Positions 10,936-21,887 are shown, counted from the first letter of the stretch. The stretch is DNA of 64,000 bases from Viola odorata (GCA_963691705.1 OY829546.1:444001-508000); one strand, 5' to 3'. A program made the numbers and translations. The notes: a model not told the origin generated them from the letters alone.

Positions 10936-11315
10936 AATGAAAAAAAGAGAAGTAATTATGAAAAATTAATCAATTTAATTAAATTAATGATAATTACGTC
11001 ACGGTCGCTTCTTTAATTTGCAGTGTATATATAATAGAGGAGCAACTCTTTGTAGCTTCGTATTTTTCAGCAAACAATTCAGACGATAACTGGCTGGTTG
11101 ATAGCGGTTGTACACATCATTTGTGCAAAGAGGCTGAAATGTTCAGGGATCTTGATGACACGTTCAAATCAAGAGTAAAGGTGGGGAATGGAAAGTTCTT
11201 GGTTGTCGAAGGAAGAGGTTCAGTTGTTGTATCAACAACCTCAGGTTTCAAAATCATTCCTGATGTTCTTTATATTCCTGACATTAGCCAAAATTTGTTG
11301 AGTGTTGGACAGATG

Positions 11316-11490
11316 CTTGAGAAAAATTACTCGCTGTATTTTAAGGATCGAAAATGCACCATTTTTTATCCCTCTGGTAAAGAACTATTCAGCGTAAAGA
11401 TGACTTGAGAAAAATTACTCGCTGCATTTTAAGGATCGAAAATGCACCATTTTTTATCCCTCTGGTAAAGAACTATTCAGCGTAAAGATG
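11316..11490 (+). repeat. 87-bp direct duplication inside the copia remnant
   Basis: The 87 bases at 11,316-11,402 are repeated almost exactly at 11,404-11,490 with one base between them. The second copy brings a stop codon into the original frame. Confidence 0.9.
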
Positions 11491-11968
11491 AAAAGCAGAT
11501 CTTTTGCAGCTGATTGGGAAAAAGTGACTGAGCATGCTTATACTAGTGCTGTAGAGATGAACAAGAAGAATTTGGTGGTAGATTTACCCGAAATCACCTA
11601 TGATACTCAAGTTTGTGAGATCAAGTCAACATGATAAGCAAACAAAGCTACCATTTCAAACAAATCAAGCATGTAGGGCCAATCAAAAACTTCAGCTTAT
11701 TCACACCGATGTGTGTGGCTCAATGAAAACAGAATCGTTGAATGGTATTAAACATCAACTTACTTTATCCTACACACCACAACAAAACGGCGTGTCTAAA
11801 AGGAAGAACAAGACTGTTCTGATTGAGAAGGAGATGCCAAACCAGGTCTGCCCAGAAGTTCGGAATGAAGATCAACTAGCAGACATTTTCACCAAGTCAT
11901 TACCAAAGGAAAAGTTTGAAGACTTGAGACAAAGAATTGGTGTTTGTCACTGAAATGCCAAGGAGAAG

Positions 11969-12228
11969 TGTTAGACAAGTGGCATTTCAGTTACAACTTT
12001 ATTTCTATTTTAATTTATTTCTTAGCATAAGACTCTGTCAAAGTTGGTTTCCTATGTTTTTGCTATTATTGTTAAACCACTTCATGAGTGGCTAGTTAGT
12101 AGGATGAGTGGCTAATTAGTAGGAGAGCTCTTAGTTTTTTTATGTATAAAAGTCAGTAGTTCATTGAATAATAGATGCTGGAAATTTTAACCATTTTCAA
12201 TCTATTTTCAAACATCTTTGTTCTAACA
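11969..12228 (+). repeat. copia 3' LTR
   Basis: It begins TGTTAGACAAG, ends TTCTAACA (a TG...CA border with a short inverted repeat), and contains a TATA-like ATGTATAAAAG near 12,141. It follows a purine-rich primer tract. Confidence 0.8.
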
Positions 12229-13027
12229 CCTAAGGGCAAGGCTGCAAAAGGGGTATGGAGCTACAACCTTTGCTCTAGGGGATGAAAAAGGTGAAGATGA
12301 CGGGGAATCCTACATCTCAACAGTATTGAACTTCGTCACTACAGGAGGAGAACTTCTCAAGCGTACGAGGAAAGGTATATAATCATCTATATCTTCATTA
12401 TTGTCTAATGTTCTTTGAAAATATAGAACTCATTAGTGCCTTAATGTTCCCGGCAGGAGCTCTTCACTGGAAGCAAGTTTCTTTCAACACAAACTCAAAT
12501 TGGCAGGTAAAAGCAGAAGGCACTAAATAAACCATGCAAAAAAATTAAGCAACAACAGGCAGAATTAAAGTAGATAATCCATTTTTGTTTGATACAAGAG
12601 GTTTCCTAGTGGTTTACCAAAATTATTAAAGGGGACTGTTCCTTTATATTATCTTTTATAAAAAAATAGTACCTTTTACATAATTCAGGTGGTAGCTAAA
12701 ATGAAAAGCAAGCATATGTTAGGAACATTCACGAAAAAGAAGAAATGTAAGCAAATTCTCAAAACCCGGAACAAATACGCTACCTTTCTCTCTTTCCTAT
12801 CAACTGAGTCAAGCCATGCTGTGATTGCAGGTGTTGTCTCTGGAGTCTGCAGTGACGTTCTAGCATGGCCTGGAAGGGAGAGAGGAGGCTGCAGCGATCT
12901 CAGGACTTACTTTGGAGTAAAAACAGCTGATAGAATAATAGAGTTTGAATGCAAAAGTAAAACTGATAAACAGATTTGGATTGATGGCATTCAGTACATG
13001 CTTAATTGTCGTGCCAACATAACATAA
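12229..13027 (+). pseudogene. VAN3-binding protein / FORKED-like gene, 3' part
   Basis: Four exons join cleanly: 12,229-12,374, 12,457-12,505, 12,689-12,746 and 12,831-13,027. They encode DDGESYISTVLNFVTTGGEL, then a pleckstrin-homology-like C-terminal domain (LHWKQVSF, MLGTFTKKKK, CSDVLAWPGRE, and RIIEFECKSKTDKQIWIDGI) and a stop. This is the C-terminal region of plant proteins that bind the ARF-GAP VAN3 or act with PIN trafficking during vein formation; the PH domain contacts phosphoinositides. The N-terminal DUF828 region is missing: the coding frame starts at the exact edge of the copia LTR, so the retroelement disrupted this gene. A working protein is unlikely. Confidence 0.8.
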
Positions 13028-13351
13028 AATCTGGAAGTATGCCTGCATAGTTGGAACTCCACAAGCTAGATTTCACTCTGTGCTAAGCAATGAACATGTA
13101 ATGTATATCATTCCCCAAAAAGCATAGTGAAAATGCAATCTTGTTCCTTCTTGTGTATTGACTATTGATTACAGGTAAAGTGCTTTGATAACGAATTGTT
13201 ACAGCATTATACATAATCGATGAGGGGATATGGAATCCACAGAATGATAAGGCAAGTCTTTTCGTGTGCACTACTCCAAGCAACAAAATTGTTAAGAATC
13301 TTCCCATTGATTCAATCAAGATATATGTAGCAGCTACCATGATACCTTAGT

Positions 13352-13862
13352 TCACTCCAGTTCCCTCAGAAAATCAGCATTATCGACAAAGACCTGCAAG
13401 GGGAGAAGGTAAAACAAGAAAAGTTCAATTCACTTGAACTAATTTCATTGCCTCAAAATACAATCATTAGCATAACAAGTTTATAAGAAGTTTCAATGAA
13501 CCCCACTGGCTATCCTATTTATCATCTTTCATCCACCTCATAAAATTTAAATTCTGAATCTAGACAAATATTGAAGCCACCCGGACTTAAAAACTTTTAT
13601 GAGCCAAGAAAAAGTTGGGGGACTTTTTAAGAGAATAGGGAAGGTAAATGTGTAAAAGAATCTACATGAGCATACTTATAAATATAACAGGAAAAGAATT
13701 AAGGAAAAGTTGAACCCATACCGATTTCCAACCATCGGGGTCAAGGACAGTAGTAATCTTGGTGTTGATGCCTGGAAGAGGCCAAGGTTCAAGGATGATT
13801 TTTCCTCCACACAGTTTGATTGCTTCTGCACTCTTGTAGACATCATTTGTGCCTACCGCAAT
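13352..13862 (-). pseudogene. Glyoxalase I (lactoylglutathione lyase), last two exons
   Basis: The exon at 13,862-13,722 encodes 47 residues, including CGGKIILEPWPLPGINTK and LDPDGWKS. The exon at 13,393-13,352 encodes VFVDNADFLRELE and a stop. Both have good splice borders and match the C-terminus of plant glyoxalase I, which converts the methylglyoxal-glutathione hemithioacetal to S-lactoylglutathione. Upstream exons with the rest of the paired metal-binding domains are not found before the foldback element at 14.5 kb. It is therefore a 3' gene fragment, unless an intron longer than the element hides the rest. Confidence 0.8.
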
Positions 13863-14492
13863 CTGGTAAAAGTATAAGCATTCATTCTTTCAAGTATAAT
13901 ACAATAGCGTATGCATAGCATAATCCTAGGTAGACAATATAAATTCTCATCACAAACAGCTTGTCAGGAAAAGTGATGTGGATAACATTCAAACAATTAA
14001 CAAGTTACGGCAGATTGCTTCAAATGAAGGAAAAGAATAATTTACGAGCAGCTGGCACTAACATGGCTATGTATACAAATTTTACTGTTATTTATTAGGT
14101 TTTTTTTGTTATAACTTATAAGTGAGGTGAAAAATTACTGTTTAAATATCAAACATAGGGTGTGAATTGACAGAAAGAAAAAGGAAAAGAATGAAAGAGT
14201 GAAGAAGACGACACAAAACTCTGCACTTAGCTCAGCTATCCAGTGATGATCAGGACAACCCAACAAATTTACAGTGCGGGGCAGCTCATCCATACATAAA
14301 ATACAAAATTGCATACTAGTTAAAGGCAAACCTTTCGTGGAAGTGGGATATCAAAAAGTTTAGTGTTAATGGAAGGTTTAAAATACATTTTGTTTCCAGT
14401 ATAGAGTTTGTTATACTAAAAATGTAATGGAATGTTTATTATAATAGTTTTAATTAAGTATACTACGCTACAATTTGTGTGAAAGTCATATG
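13863..14492. other. Intergenic DNA
   Basis: AT-rich, with no supported gene. Confidence 0.55.
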
Positions 14493-14852
14493 CATTTTTT
14501 TGGGATAATGCAAAAATTGGTACCTGTACAATGATTGTTTGATTGATTTCATACCTCAGGTCTAATTTGCTTTTAAAAAATACATGTACATTAACAAAAC
14601 GTCACATTTGGTACCTCGATCTAACGCCGTCCAACTTTCACCGTTAAGTGTCCTACGTGGCATGCCACGTCAGATGCCACATCAGACACTGTTGACGTGG
14701 CGTGCCACGTAGGACAGATCCGACCCATTTTTCCCGCGGGTTGGAGGTATGAAACGACGTCGTTTTTGGGCTATGTATGAAAGACGCGTCGTTCAGGATT
14801 AAGGTGAACGACGCGTCGTTCATATTATTAAGCTTAAAAATAAGCCCATAAA

Positions 14853-14923
14853 GGGAATTCCGAGAATCGAACCCAGGACTTCTAGTACCCCATGCGATAA
14901 GCATACCACTAGACCAAATGCCC
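14853..14923 (-). other. tRNA-Pro-like sequence, left arm
   Basis: Read on the minus strand, it starts GGGCATTTGGTCTAGTGG and ends GGTTCGATTCTCGGAATTCCC, as in plant tRNA-Pro genes. A-box and B-box sequences are present. The anticodon loop reads ATGGGGT, giving GGG (Pro). The acceptor stem has a C-T mismatch (GGGCATT against AATTCCC) and the anticodon stem is broken. A TTTTT run follows about 14 bases downstream. Confidence 0.75.
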
Positions 14924-15453
14924 TTTACGTGTTATCATTGATTATGGAAAAGTATATTCCCCCAAAACCCGCCCCACCTTTCTCCCGCTTCTCTTCGATT
15001 TGGTGAGTAGCTTTTGATGTTCATCTTTTAAAATTTTCAAAAAATGTTAAAATTTTAAAAAAAATTGTCAAAATTAAAAAATATTAATTTAATTAATCTA
15101 AAAATTCAGAAAAAATCAAAAAATAATTTAATTAATTGAAAAATTCAGAAAAAATCTAAAAATCTAAAATTTTTAAAAAAATTGTAAAAATTAATTTAAT
15201 TATTCGAAAAATTCTAAAAAGATGTAAAAAATTCCAAAAATAATTTAATTAATCTAAAATCCAGAAAAAAATGTAATAATTCCAAAAAAATATACAAATT
15301 CCCAAAAAAAATAAAATATCTACAATTAATTATTTTTTTGCAATTTTTTTAGATTTTTAGATTAATTAATTTTATTTTAAAATTTTAACATCTTTCTGAA
15401 TTTTTAGATTAGTTTCTAAATTTAATAATAATTTTCTAAAATGCTCCCATCAA

Positions 15454-15524
15454 GGGAATTCCGAGAATCGAACTCAGGACCTCTCGCACCTTATGCAAGA
15501 AGCATACCACTAGACCAAATGCTC
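15454..15524 (-). other. tRNA-Pro-like sequence, loop of foldback element
   Basis: This third copy lies near the loop of the palindrome. Its anticodon stem is intact (CTTGC with GCGAG, one G-T pair), but the loop ATAAGGT reads AAG instead of AGG or TGG. The acceptor stem is decayed (GAGCATT against AATTCCC). It shares the odd TATGCTT and AATTCCC changes with both arm copies, so all three descend from one captured tRNA. Confidence 0.7.
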
Positions 15525-16093
15525 TTGATATGTTATCATTAATGGCTGAAAAAATCCAAAAAAGTTGTACAAATTTCAAAAAAATGTTAAAAATGTAAAA
15601 AATCTATAAAAAATTGTAAAATTTAGAAACTAATCTAAAAATTCCAAAAAATGTTAAAAATGTAAAAAATTTATAAAAAATTGTTAAATTTAGAAACTAA
15701 TCTAAAAATTCAGAAAGATGTTAAAATTCTAAAATAAAATTAATTAATCTAAAAATCTAAAAAATTGCAAAAAAATAATTGATTGTAGATATTTTATTTT
15801 TTTTGGGAATTTGTATATTTTTTTGGAATTATTACATTTTTTCTGAATTTTTAGATTAATTAATTTTTTTTTGGATTTTTTTACATCTTTTTAGAATTTT
15901 TAGATTTTTTCTGAATTTTTAGATTAATTAAATTAATACTTTTTAATTTTGACAATTTTTATTAAAATTTTATCATTTTTTGAAAATTTTAAAAGATAAA
16001 TATCAAAAGCTACTCACCAAATCGAAGAGAAGGAGAAAGGTGGGGCTGGTTTTGGGGGAATATAGTTTTCCATAATCAATGATAACACATAAA

Positions 16094-16164
16094 GGGCATT
16101 TGGTCTAGTGGTATGCTTATCGCATGGAGTGCTAGAAGTCCTGGGTTCGATTCTCGGAATTCCC
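16094..16164 (+). other. tRNA-Pro-like sequence, right arm
   Basis: Mirror copy of the left-arm unit. It has the A box TGGTCTAGTGG and the B box GGTTCGATTCT. The anticodon loop ATGGAGT gives GGA, which would be a Ser anticodon. The acceptor stem has the same C-T mismatch. A TTTTT run at about 16,177 could end Pol III transcription. Confidence 0.75.
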
Positions 16165-16656
16165 TTTATGAGAGTATTTTTAAGCTTAATATGAACGACG
16201 CGTCGTTCACCTTAATCCTGAACGACGCGTCTTTCATACATGGCCCAAAAACGACGTCGTTTCATACCTCCAACCCGCGGGAAAAGAAACGGGTCGGATC
16301 TGTCCTACGTGGCACGCCACGTCAGCAGTGTCTGATGTGGCATGCCACGTATGACACTTCACGGTGAAAGTTGGACGGCGTTAGGTCGAGGTACCAAATG
16401 TGACGTTTTGTTAATGTACAAGTATCTTTTAAAAGCAAATTAGACCTGAGGTATGAAATCAATCAAACAATCATTGTACAGGTACCAATTTTTGCATTAT
16501 CCCCATTTTTTTATAAGGGTATTAAAACAAAGGTCAACGTAATGATGGGCATCCAGGTAATTTGGCTAAAAAATAATTGCATCTCCACGACAGCATGCAT
16601 GATGACACAACAAATAACTGGGGAAAGCATTTGCTGCTTCCTCTCCTCTTTATAGT

Positions 16657-16664
16657 TTATATAC
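16657..16664 (+). promoter_or_regulatory. Candidate TATA box of TIP4;1
   Basis: TTATATAC lies about 130 bases before the TIP4;1 start codon in an otherwise mixed-composition stretch. Confidence 0.35.
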
Positions 16665-16789
16665 ACACACGAAATACCCTTTTTGTACAGCCAAATTATC
16701 CAAAGACTCGGGAACTATTTATTTATTTAATTAATTTACACATTTCAGGTCCTTAATTGTAGTAATTAAAGCACCACTACTGAGCAACA

Positions 16790-17976
16790 ATGGCGAAAAT
16801 TGCCCAAGGATCGACTCGAGAGGCGGCCGAACCCGACTGCATCAAAGCCCTCGTCGTTGAGTTCATCACAACATTCTTCTTCGTCTTCGTCGGAGTCGGA
16901 TCCGCCATCACCGCCGGTACTTAATTTCTGTTTAACACTCACAAGTCACACCCATCGTTATTTTTTTATTCATCATGATTTTCTTAACATAAATGTTGTT
17001 TTATACCTTATGTTTGATCGAAATTTTCAATTACTGGAGTACCTTATGCTTAGTTGTTTTCTTTATTAAAGCTAGTATGCGTATTATTTATGTTACTAAA
17101 TTATGTTTATTTTTTCTAACTCTTTTTCATAATTCTTTTTGTTCTTCATTTGGGTTACATGTACGGTGGACAGATAAGATGTTGGGAGATTCGTTGTTGG
17201 GTTTGTTTGTTGTTGCTTTGGCACATACACTTGTTGTAGCTGTGATGATATCGGCCGGTCACATTTCCGGTGGCCATCTCAACCCGGCCGTCACTCTAGG
17301 CCTTCTTGCCGGCGGTCACATCACTCTTTTCCGATCCATCTTGTATTGGATTGACCAATTGCTAGCATCTTCACTCGCTTGCCTCCTTCTCAAGTTCCTC
17401 ACCGGAGGATTGGTAAGTCAAATTAACAAATAATTAATTTATGATACAATGCGTATTATTCGATTAGTTTTAATTGAGTAAATTTAGAGAGAAATAAAAG
17501 AACTCAAGTTTTATATATTTTAGAATAAAAGTTGGTTATGTCTAGTTTTTTAATTTTTTTGTAAAAGAAAATATTTAATTGAATTTCTATTTTCTGTGCA
17601 GGCTATACCAACCATTACTCTTGGAAGTGGGGTGGGTTCCCTCCAAGGAGTAGTATGGGAGATACTCTTGACCTTCTCCTTATTATTCACTGTATATGCA
17701 ACAATGATTGACCCCAAGAAAGGATCTATTGATGGGCTGGGCCCATTGTTAACTGGGCTTGTAGTTGGGACAAACATCCTAGCTGGTGGCCCATTTTCTG
17801 GGGCTTCAATGAACCCAGCAAGATCATTTGGGCCCGCTTTGGTGAGCATGGATTGGACTGATCACTGGGTTTACTGGGTTGGGCCCCTTATTGGTGGAGG
17901 ACTTGCTGGGTTCATCTATGAAAATTTCTTCATTGAAAGGATCCATCACCCTCTTTCTAACCAAGAAGCTTTCTAG
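16790..17976 (+). CDS. TIP4;1: Tonoplast aquaporin TIP4;1
   Basis: Exons 16,790-16,916, 17,174-17,412 and 17,602-17,976 join in frame to 246 residues, the usual length for a tonoplast intrinsic protein. The start is the ATG of [12 protein letters not shown]. Both pore motifs are intact: NPA at residues 79-81 (in [11 protein letters not shown]) and NPAR at 193-196 (in [12 protein letters not shown]). The stretches [27 protein letters not shown] and [19 protein letters not shown] fit the TIP4 subgroup best. Such proteins form tetramers in the vacuolar membrane and pass water and small solutes such as urea or glycerol. Intron positions match the usual three-exon TIP layout. No defect is seen. 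Confidence 0.95.
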
Positions 17977-18942
17977 TAACTTAATAACTTGTACTCAACT
18001 CATGTACCCTCTATTTTGTTCAATGTACTAATATCCTTTTTCTGCTATGTGAAAAATTATGGATCTAAATGTTGTTAAATTTGAATCGGCAACTTTTGCA
18101 TATAGTCAACTAGTACTACTAATATATCTGTCATGAAATGTACCAAAATAATCTAGTACGTGATAAATTCATCAATTAATATATGTAATTTTGTTAGATA
18201 TCACATTTTTAAAAAGAACAGAAAAACGTGCCTATCAACTATAATTGTAGAGTAGGCAGTGCGCAATAATGGAGAGACGAAAGCGTCTGGCTACTGGCTA
18301 GAAACAAGAGAGCAAAGGTAGGCAGAGCAGTAATGGAGAAGCAAGAAATGTGATGTGGACATGTAAATAATTTAGGTGAACATTGTTGTTTCCACAATTA
18401 ATACACTGGCACTGCTACTCTTATGTGTGATCAAGGTTAGGCAATTCAATAAAGAAAATTGCATGGTTGGATCTGGATCTATGAAACACCACCATCTTAC
18501 ATAGAATTAGTAAATTAGCAATGGTACACGTCTCCATAAGCTATAAAGAAGATCTCATCCCACTTGAAAAGTCGACCCTACCATGCAATGTTACAATTTT
18601 AGCAAATCATGGATGCACATGAGTAAAATTTTCGATGGCTGCCGGTCTAATTTCATCCTTATGTCTTTTCACCGTAGACAGACAGGATTCGTAATACCAA
18701 AATTGGTTGTGTCGAGCCTTGTTTGAGAAAACTCAAAGATAACACTGGACGAAAAGCATGTTTACTCTCATTTCCACATTCAAAAGCTAAGCAAGTTTTG
18801 CATGCTCTGGTTCATTGGATCGATTGACAAATCGTCAACTCCTGCTTAAATTACAAAATACTAATCACTCACTAATTATACTTCCACTCTACATAAAATT
18901 AACTGATTGATTGTTGCTATGTCTGATGAAAATAGCTAATCT
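17977..18942. other. Intergenic DNA
   Basis: It holds the 3' flank of TIP4;1 and the 3' flank of the converging WD40 gene. No further gene is seen. Confidence 0.6.
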
Positions 18943-20240
18943 CTATCCATTGAGTTTCTTCTCAACCCAAGAAGGAGACAGGACAGGACTCATCTCATAC
19001 TCCATCGTCCTTGTAATCTTGGCATCATCATTTGTTTCTGCAAAATTCAAGCACATCTTCTCTCCAGGCAATACCTTAACTCTCCAAACCTTAAAACACT
19101 GGTCTAATCCAGCACTATAAACCAGAAACCCCATCACAAATTTCTCCATCTCCAAACAAGCAGCCAAGCTCTAACCGGTCCTCTATGCCCATCTAACACA
19201 CCTAAACATTCATGAAAACAACTCCCTTCCTCCCTCCTCCATATCCTAATTGTTGTATCCTCAGATCCACTAAAGATTAATCTCTCAATCGCGACAAGGC
19301 ACAGAACTGCAAATCTATGACCTTGCAAGAACCCACCATGGTTAAACCTCCCTGAAAACTTCTCCTTCTCCCAGAAATTGATGGCCCCGTCCGACGAACC
19401 TGAATACAGGACCAAATTGCTGGAACATGAGCTCATTGCCAATGCATTCACAGGGGATTGCTGGAATTTTAATGTCATGGTGAGGATGTGGGAATTCTCA
19501 CCATTGCAAATTCTCCTCCAAATCTTCACCGACCCGTCTTCTTGGCTCACCGCTATACAATTCACAGAATCCTCATGTGCAACAAATGAATCTACACATT
19601 TCTTGTCCAAAACCCAAAAAACTTTTACAATTTTGTTGCTTGATCCTGTGTACAATAGCCCTTCTGCGTGATAATACGCCATACAAGAAACACAATCTTT
19701 CCTAAATTGGTGGAGTTGGGTGTTTGATTTTGAGAATTTAAGGAATCGGGTCTTTCTTTTTCTGGGGAAAGTTGCGATCTTTTTAGCACGAAAGAAATTT
19801 TCCGATTCCGTGAAATCCCAAACCCGAATTCTACCGTCTCTATGTGCAGAGAAAAGCATGTTACCGTGGGCTAAAATGGCTCGGACTTGGCCGGAGCTGG
19901 ACTTGAGGCAACCCCGATCATCGCAATCGGGCTGCTTCCATGCCCGAATCCGGTTGCTTTCGGAGCCGGTGAAGACGATTCCGTTAGAAACGGCGATGGA
20001 GAAGACGATTCCTTCGTGGCGGTGGAGGGAGGCGATGCAGTGGTAAAGGAGAGAAGGGGTTGGAGTTTGAGGAGGGGACAGGGCCCATGGTGATTGATTT
20101 GGGGGACTTGGAGGACTAAATTGGAGATTATCATAAATAATGGGTTCTTCTTGATTGTTTGAAATTGAAAGACGATGAATTGGTGATTCAAATTGCATTA
20201 CTTTTCTCTCTTCTTCATCTGCGTAGCTTAAGAATTCCAT
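18943..20240 (-). pseudogene. JINGUBANG-like WD40 protein with frameshift and internal deletion
   Basis: A single-exon frame starts at the ATG at 20,240 (MEFLSYADEEERK). A Ser/Pro-rich N-terminus precedes WD40 repeats marked by HRHEGIVFSIAVSNGIVFTG, RDGRIRVWDF, HEDSVNCIAVS, SSDGAINFWE and SEDTTIRIW. JINGUBANG proteins regulate pollen germination in Arabidopsis. Two lesions are visible. Near 19,535 about a dozen codons are missing, so QEDG runs straight into SVKIWRR. Near 19,169 a one-base loss shifts the frame: the expected RCLAACLEMEK becomes RAWLLVW and ends at 19,134, while the true C-terminal blade (YSAGLDQCFKVWRVKV) continues in the other frame to 18,943. A TATA-like ATAAATG lies near 20,286-20,292. 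A truncated product is possible. Confidence 0.8.
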
Positions 20241-21440
20241 TTGGTGTGACAGTAGAGTAGAGAAAAGCCAAAGTCATGACAAAACATTTATAGTGATTGG
20301 CTGGCTATGTGGGTTTGGACTTTGGAGGGAATTCATATTGTTTTTAGTTACCAACCACAACAACTAAGTGAAAGTAGTGAGAAACTATAAAATTCAGTGA
20401 CGCGATCGGTCTAGTCCTTCAGTTCTCTTATTATTATGTAATTGAATTAATTTTATCACTGTTAATAAACAATTTTTTTATAAAATTTATTAAATCATTA
20501 AGTATTATTACAATATCACGAACGAAACTCATACAGTAATTTTATTTTTAAAACGGCATGTTGGGAAACAATATTAGTAAAACAATTTAATTTCCGGAGG
20601 ATTAATTATAATAAATGCGGAACAACTTAAGTGTGTGATAGGATTTGATATTAATACATGTTTGTCCTTCTGATACAAGTTAATTACAATAATAAACTCT
20701 TCACCAACCAATTGTTTTCAATCATCATCAGCTGGATTTTATTTTCTCTTTCTTTTCAACAACTCATTTTATTACATTCTAAAACAAATTATATGCTAGT
20801 TGGAATTATTTAGCTAATTTCAAAAAAGTTGGATAATAAATAAATAACTTTCTTCTCCTTTTTTCTTACACCCAAAAGAAAAGGCCCAAACAAAAAGTCC
20901 AGGTGCACATTGTCATGGGCCAATGGGCCCTAGACAAGCTTAAGTGCAATTTGGGTAAGGATCCAAGATCCAAAGGCCTAAGCCCACAACAAATAGAAAA
21001 CTTATGCGTCATGCATGATCAAATCCACTAATCATAGTAGTATTTTAGTCCTATATTGCTTACATCCGACTATTAAAATCTCTTCTCTAGAAATTTATTT
21101 ATCCATTGGGCGTTGACATGGATAAAATAAAAAAACCAAAGCAGATCCACAAAAATTGATTTTAAGTTGATTTTTGTTCGCATGTATAGCCTGTTTTTAA
21201 AATAATAATAATAGTAATAATAAAAAAAGGCGTGTGCGGGGCCCATCCCATTAGAAATTTCTTAGTTGCTGCACTTGTGGAAAAAAAGAAGTATTTCTAT
21301 CATTATTTATTAAATTCTTGCAACTTCAATTCCTCCCATTAATTATACATATAAACCATTTTTGCAACTTATCACCAATCCCCTTCCAATTAATCTACGC
21401 TATATAAATTTGATTTTAAAAAAAAAATTAAAATTGTCCA
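20241..21440. other. Intergenic DNA
   Basis: AT-rich spacer with no supported gene. TATATAAA at 21,411-21,418 lies only 23 bases before the next open frame. Confidence 0.55.
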
Positions 21441-21887
21441 ATGATGGACCGACGGCTCCATGAGGCTATACTAAAAGGCGACATGTCGGTCATTTCAGGC
21501 CTAATTGAAGAAGATGAATCCATGATTGAGCAAAGGGTAGCAGGGCCATCCACCACTGTTTTGCACTTGGCAGCTCGGTTTGGGAATGTGGAGTTAGCGA
21601 GGGAGGTGTTGAAATTACTACCGGAGATGGCGTCGGCGGTGAACGACAGATGGGAGACACCATTGCATGAGGCGTGCAGGGAAGGGAGGGTGGAGATGGT
21701 AAGGTTTTTGGTGGAGACCGATCGATCGTTGGTCTACAAATTGAATCAAGAGATTGGCACAAGTTGTTTGTTTGTAGCGAGTGAGAGAGGGAAGGTTGAC
21801 GTGGTGAGGTATTTGTTGAATTTTCATGAGTTGCTAATGCTTGAACTTGATGGATCCACTACTCCTCTAGGCGTGGCGAAAACATAA
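21441..21887 (+). pseudogene. Ankyrin-repeat protein, N-terminal fragment
   Basis: The 148-residue frame begins MMDRRLHEAILKGD and has about three ankyrin repeats: STTVLHLAARFGNVELAREV, WETPLHEACREGRVEMVRFL, and SCLFVASERGKVDVVRYLL. It stops just as a fourth repeat begins (ELDGSTTPLGVAKT). The layout matches the start of plant ankyrin membrane proteins of the BDA1/ITN1/ACD6 type, which are 400-600 residues with C-terminal PGG membrane segments. None of that follows here. The nearby TATA-like sequence is too close to the ATG for a normal leader. It is probably a truncated gene; a short functional ankyrin protein cannot be excluded. Confidence 0.65.

Larger units (their letters stand above)
11036..12228 (+). 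mobile_element. Degenerate Ty1/copia retrotransposon with 3' LTR
   Basis: The frame from about 11,036 reads DNWLVDSGCTHHLCK, the copia protease active-site region with DSG, followed by pre-integrase sequence (DVLYIPDISQNLLSVGQ). Integrase remnants follow (IHTDVCGSM and LSYTPQQNGVSKRKN). The polyprotein then jumps to its very end (EDQLADIFTKSLPKEKF, the RNase H tail). Most of integrase and nearly all reverse transcriptase are deleted. A purine-rich tract at 11,959-11,968 precedes a 260-bp LTR. No 5' LTR or gag is visible, so the element cannot move by itself. Confidence 0.85.
14502..16503. mobile_element. Foldback Mutator-like element carrying tRNA-Pro-like units
   Basis: A 2,002-bp element starts GGGATAATGCAAAAATTGG and ends with the complement of that sequence. 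It is flanked by 9-base direct repeats CATTTTTTT at 14,493-14,501 and 16,504-16,512, a length typical of Mutator-like transposons. The two arms (about 14,502-15,430 and 15,600-16,503) are inverted copies of each other over most of their length, so nearly the whole element is a palindrome with a small loop. No transposase is encoded. Outer arm parts contain palindromes such as AACGACGCGTCGTT; inner parts are very AT-rich with many TTAATTAA runs. Each arm and the loop carry a tRNA-Pro-like sequence. Confidence 0.85.

Noticed and set aside
14853..16164. Three functional tRNA-Pro genes
   Set aside because: Acceptor stems have shared mismatches, anticodon stems in the arm copies are broken and anticodons differ. 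They are tRNA-derived, not ordinary tRNA genes.
14653..16367. 84-residue frames in both arms of the foldback element
   Set aside because: They are mirror images running through the tRNA-like unit and the terminal repeat; coding potential is an accident of the palindrome.
18943..19167. Programmed frameshifting in the WD40 gene
   Set aside because: No slippery sequence or stimulatory structure is evident, and a second lesion (lost codons) indicates plain decay.
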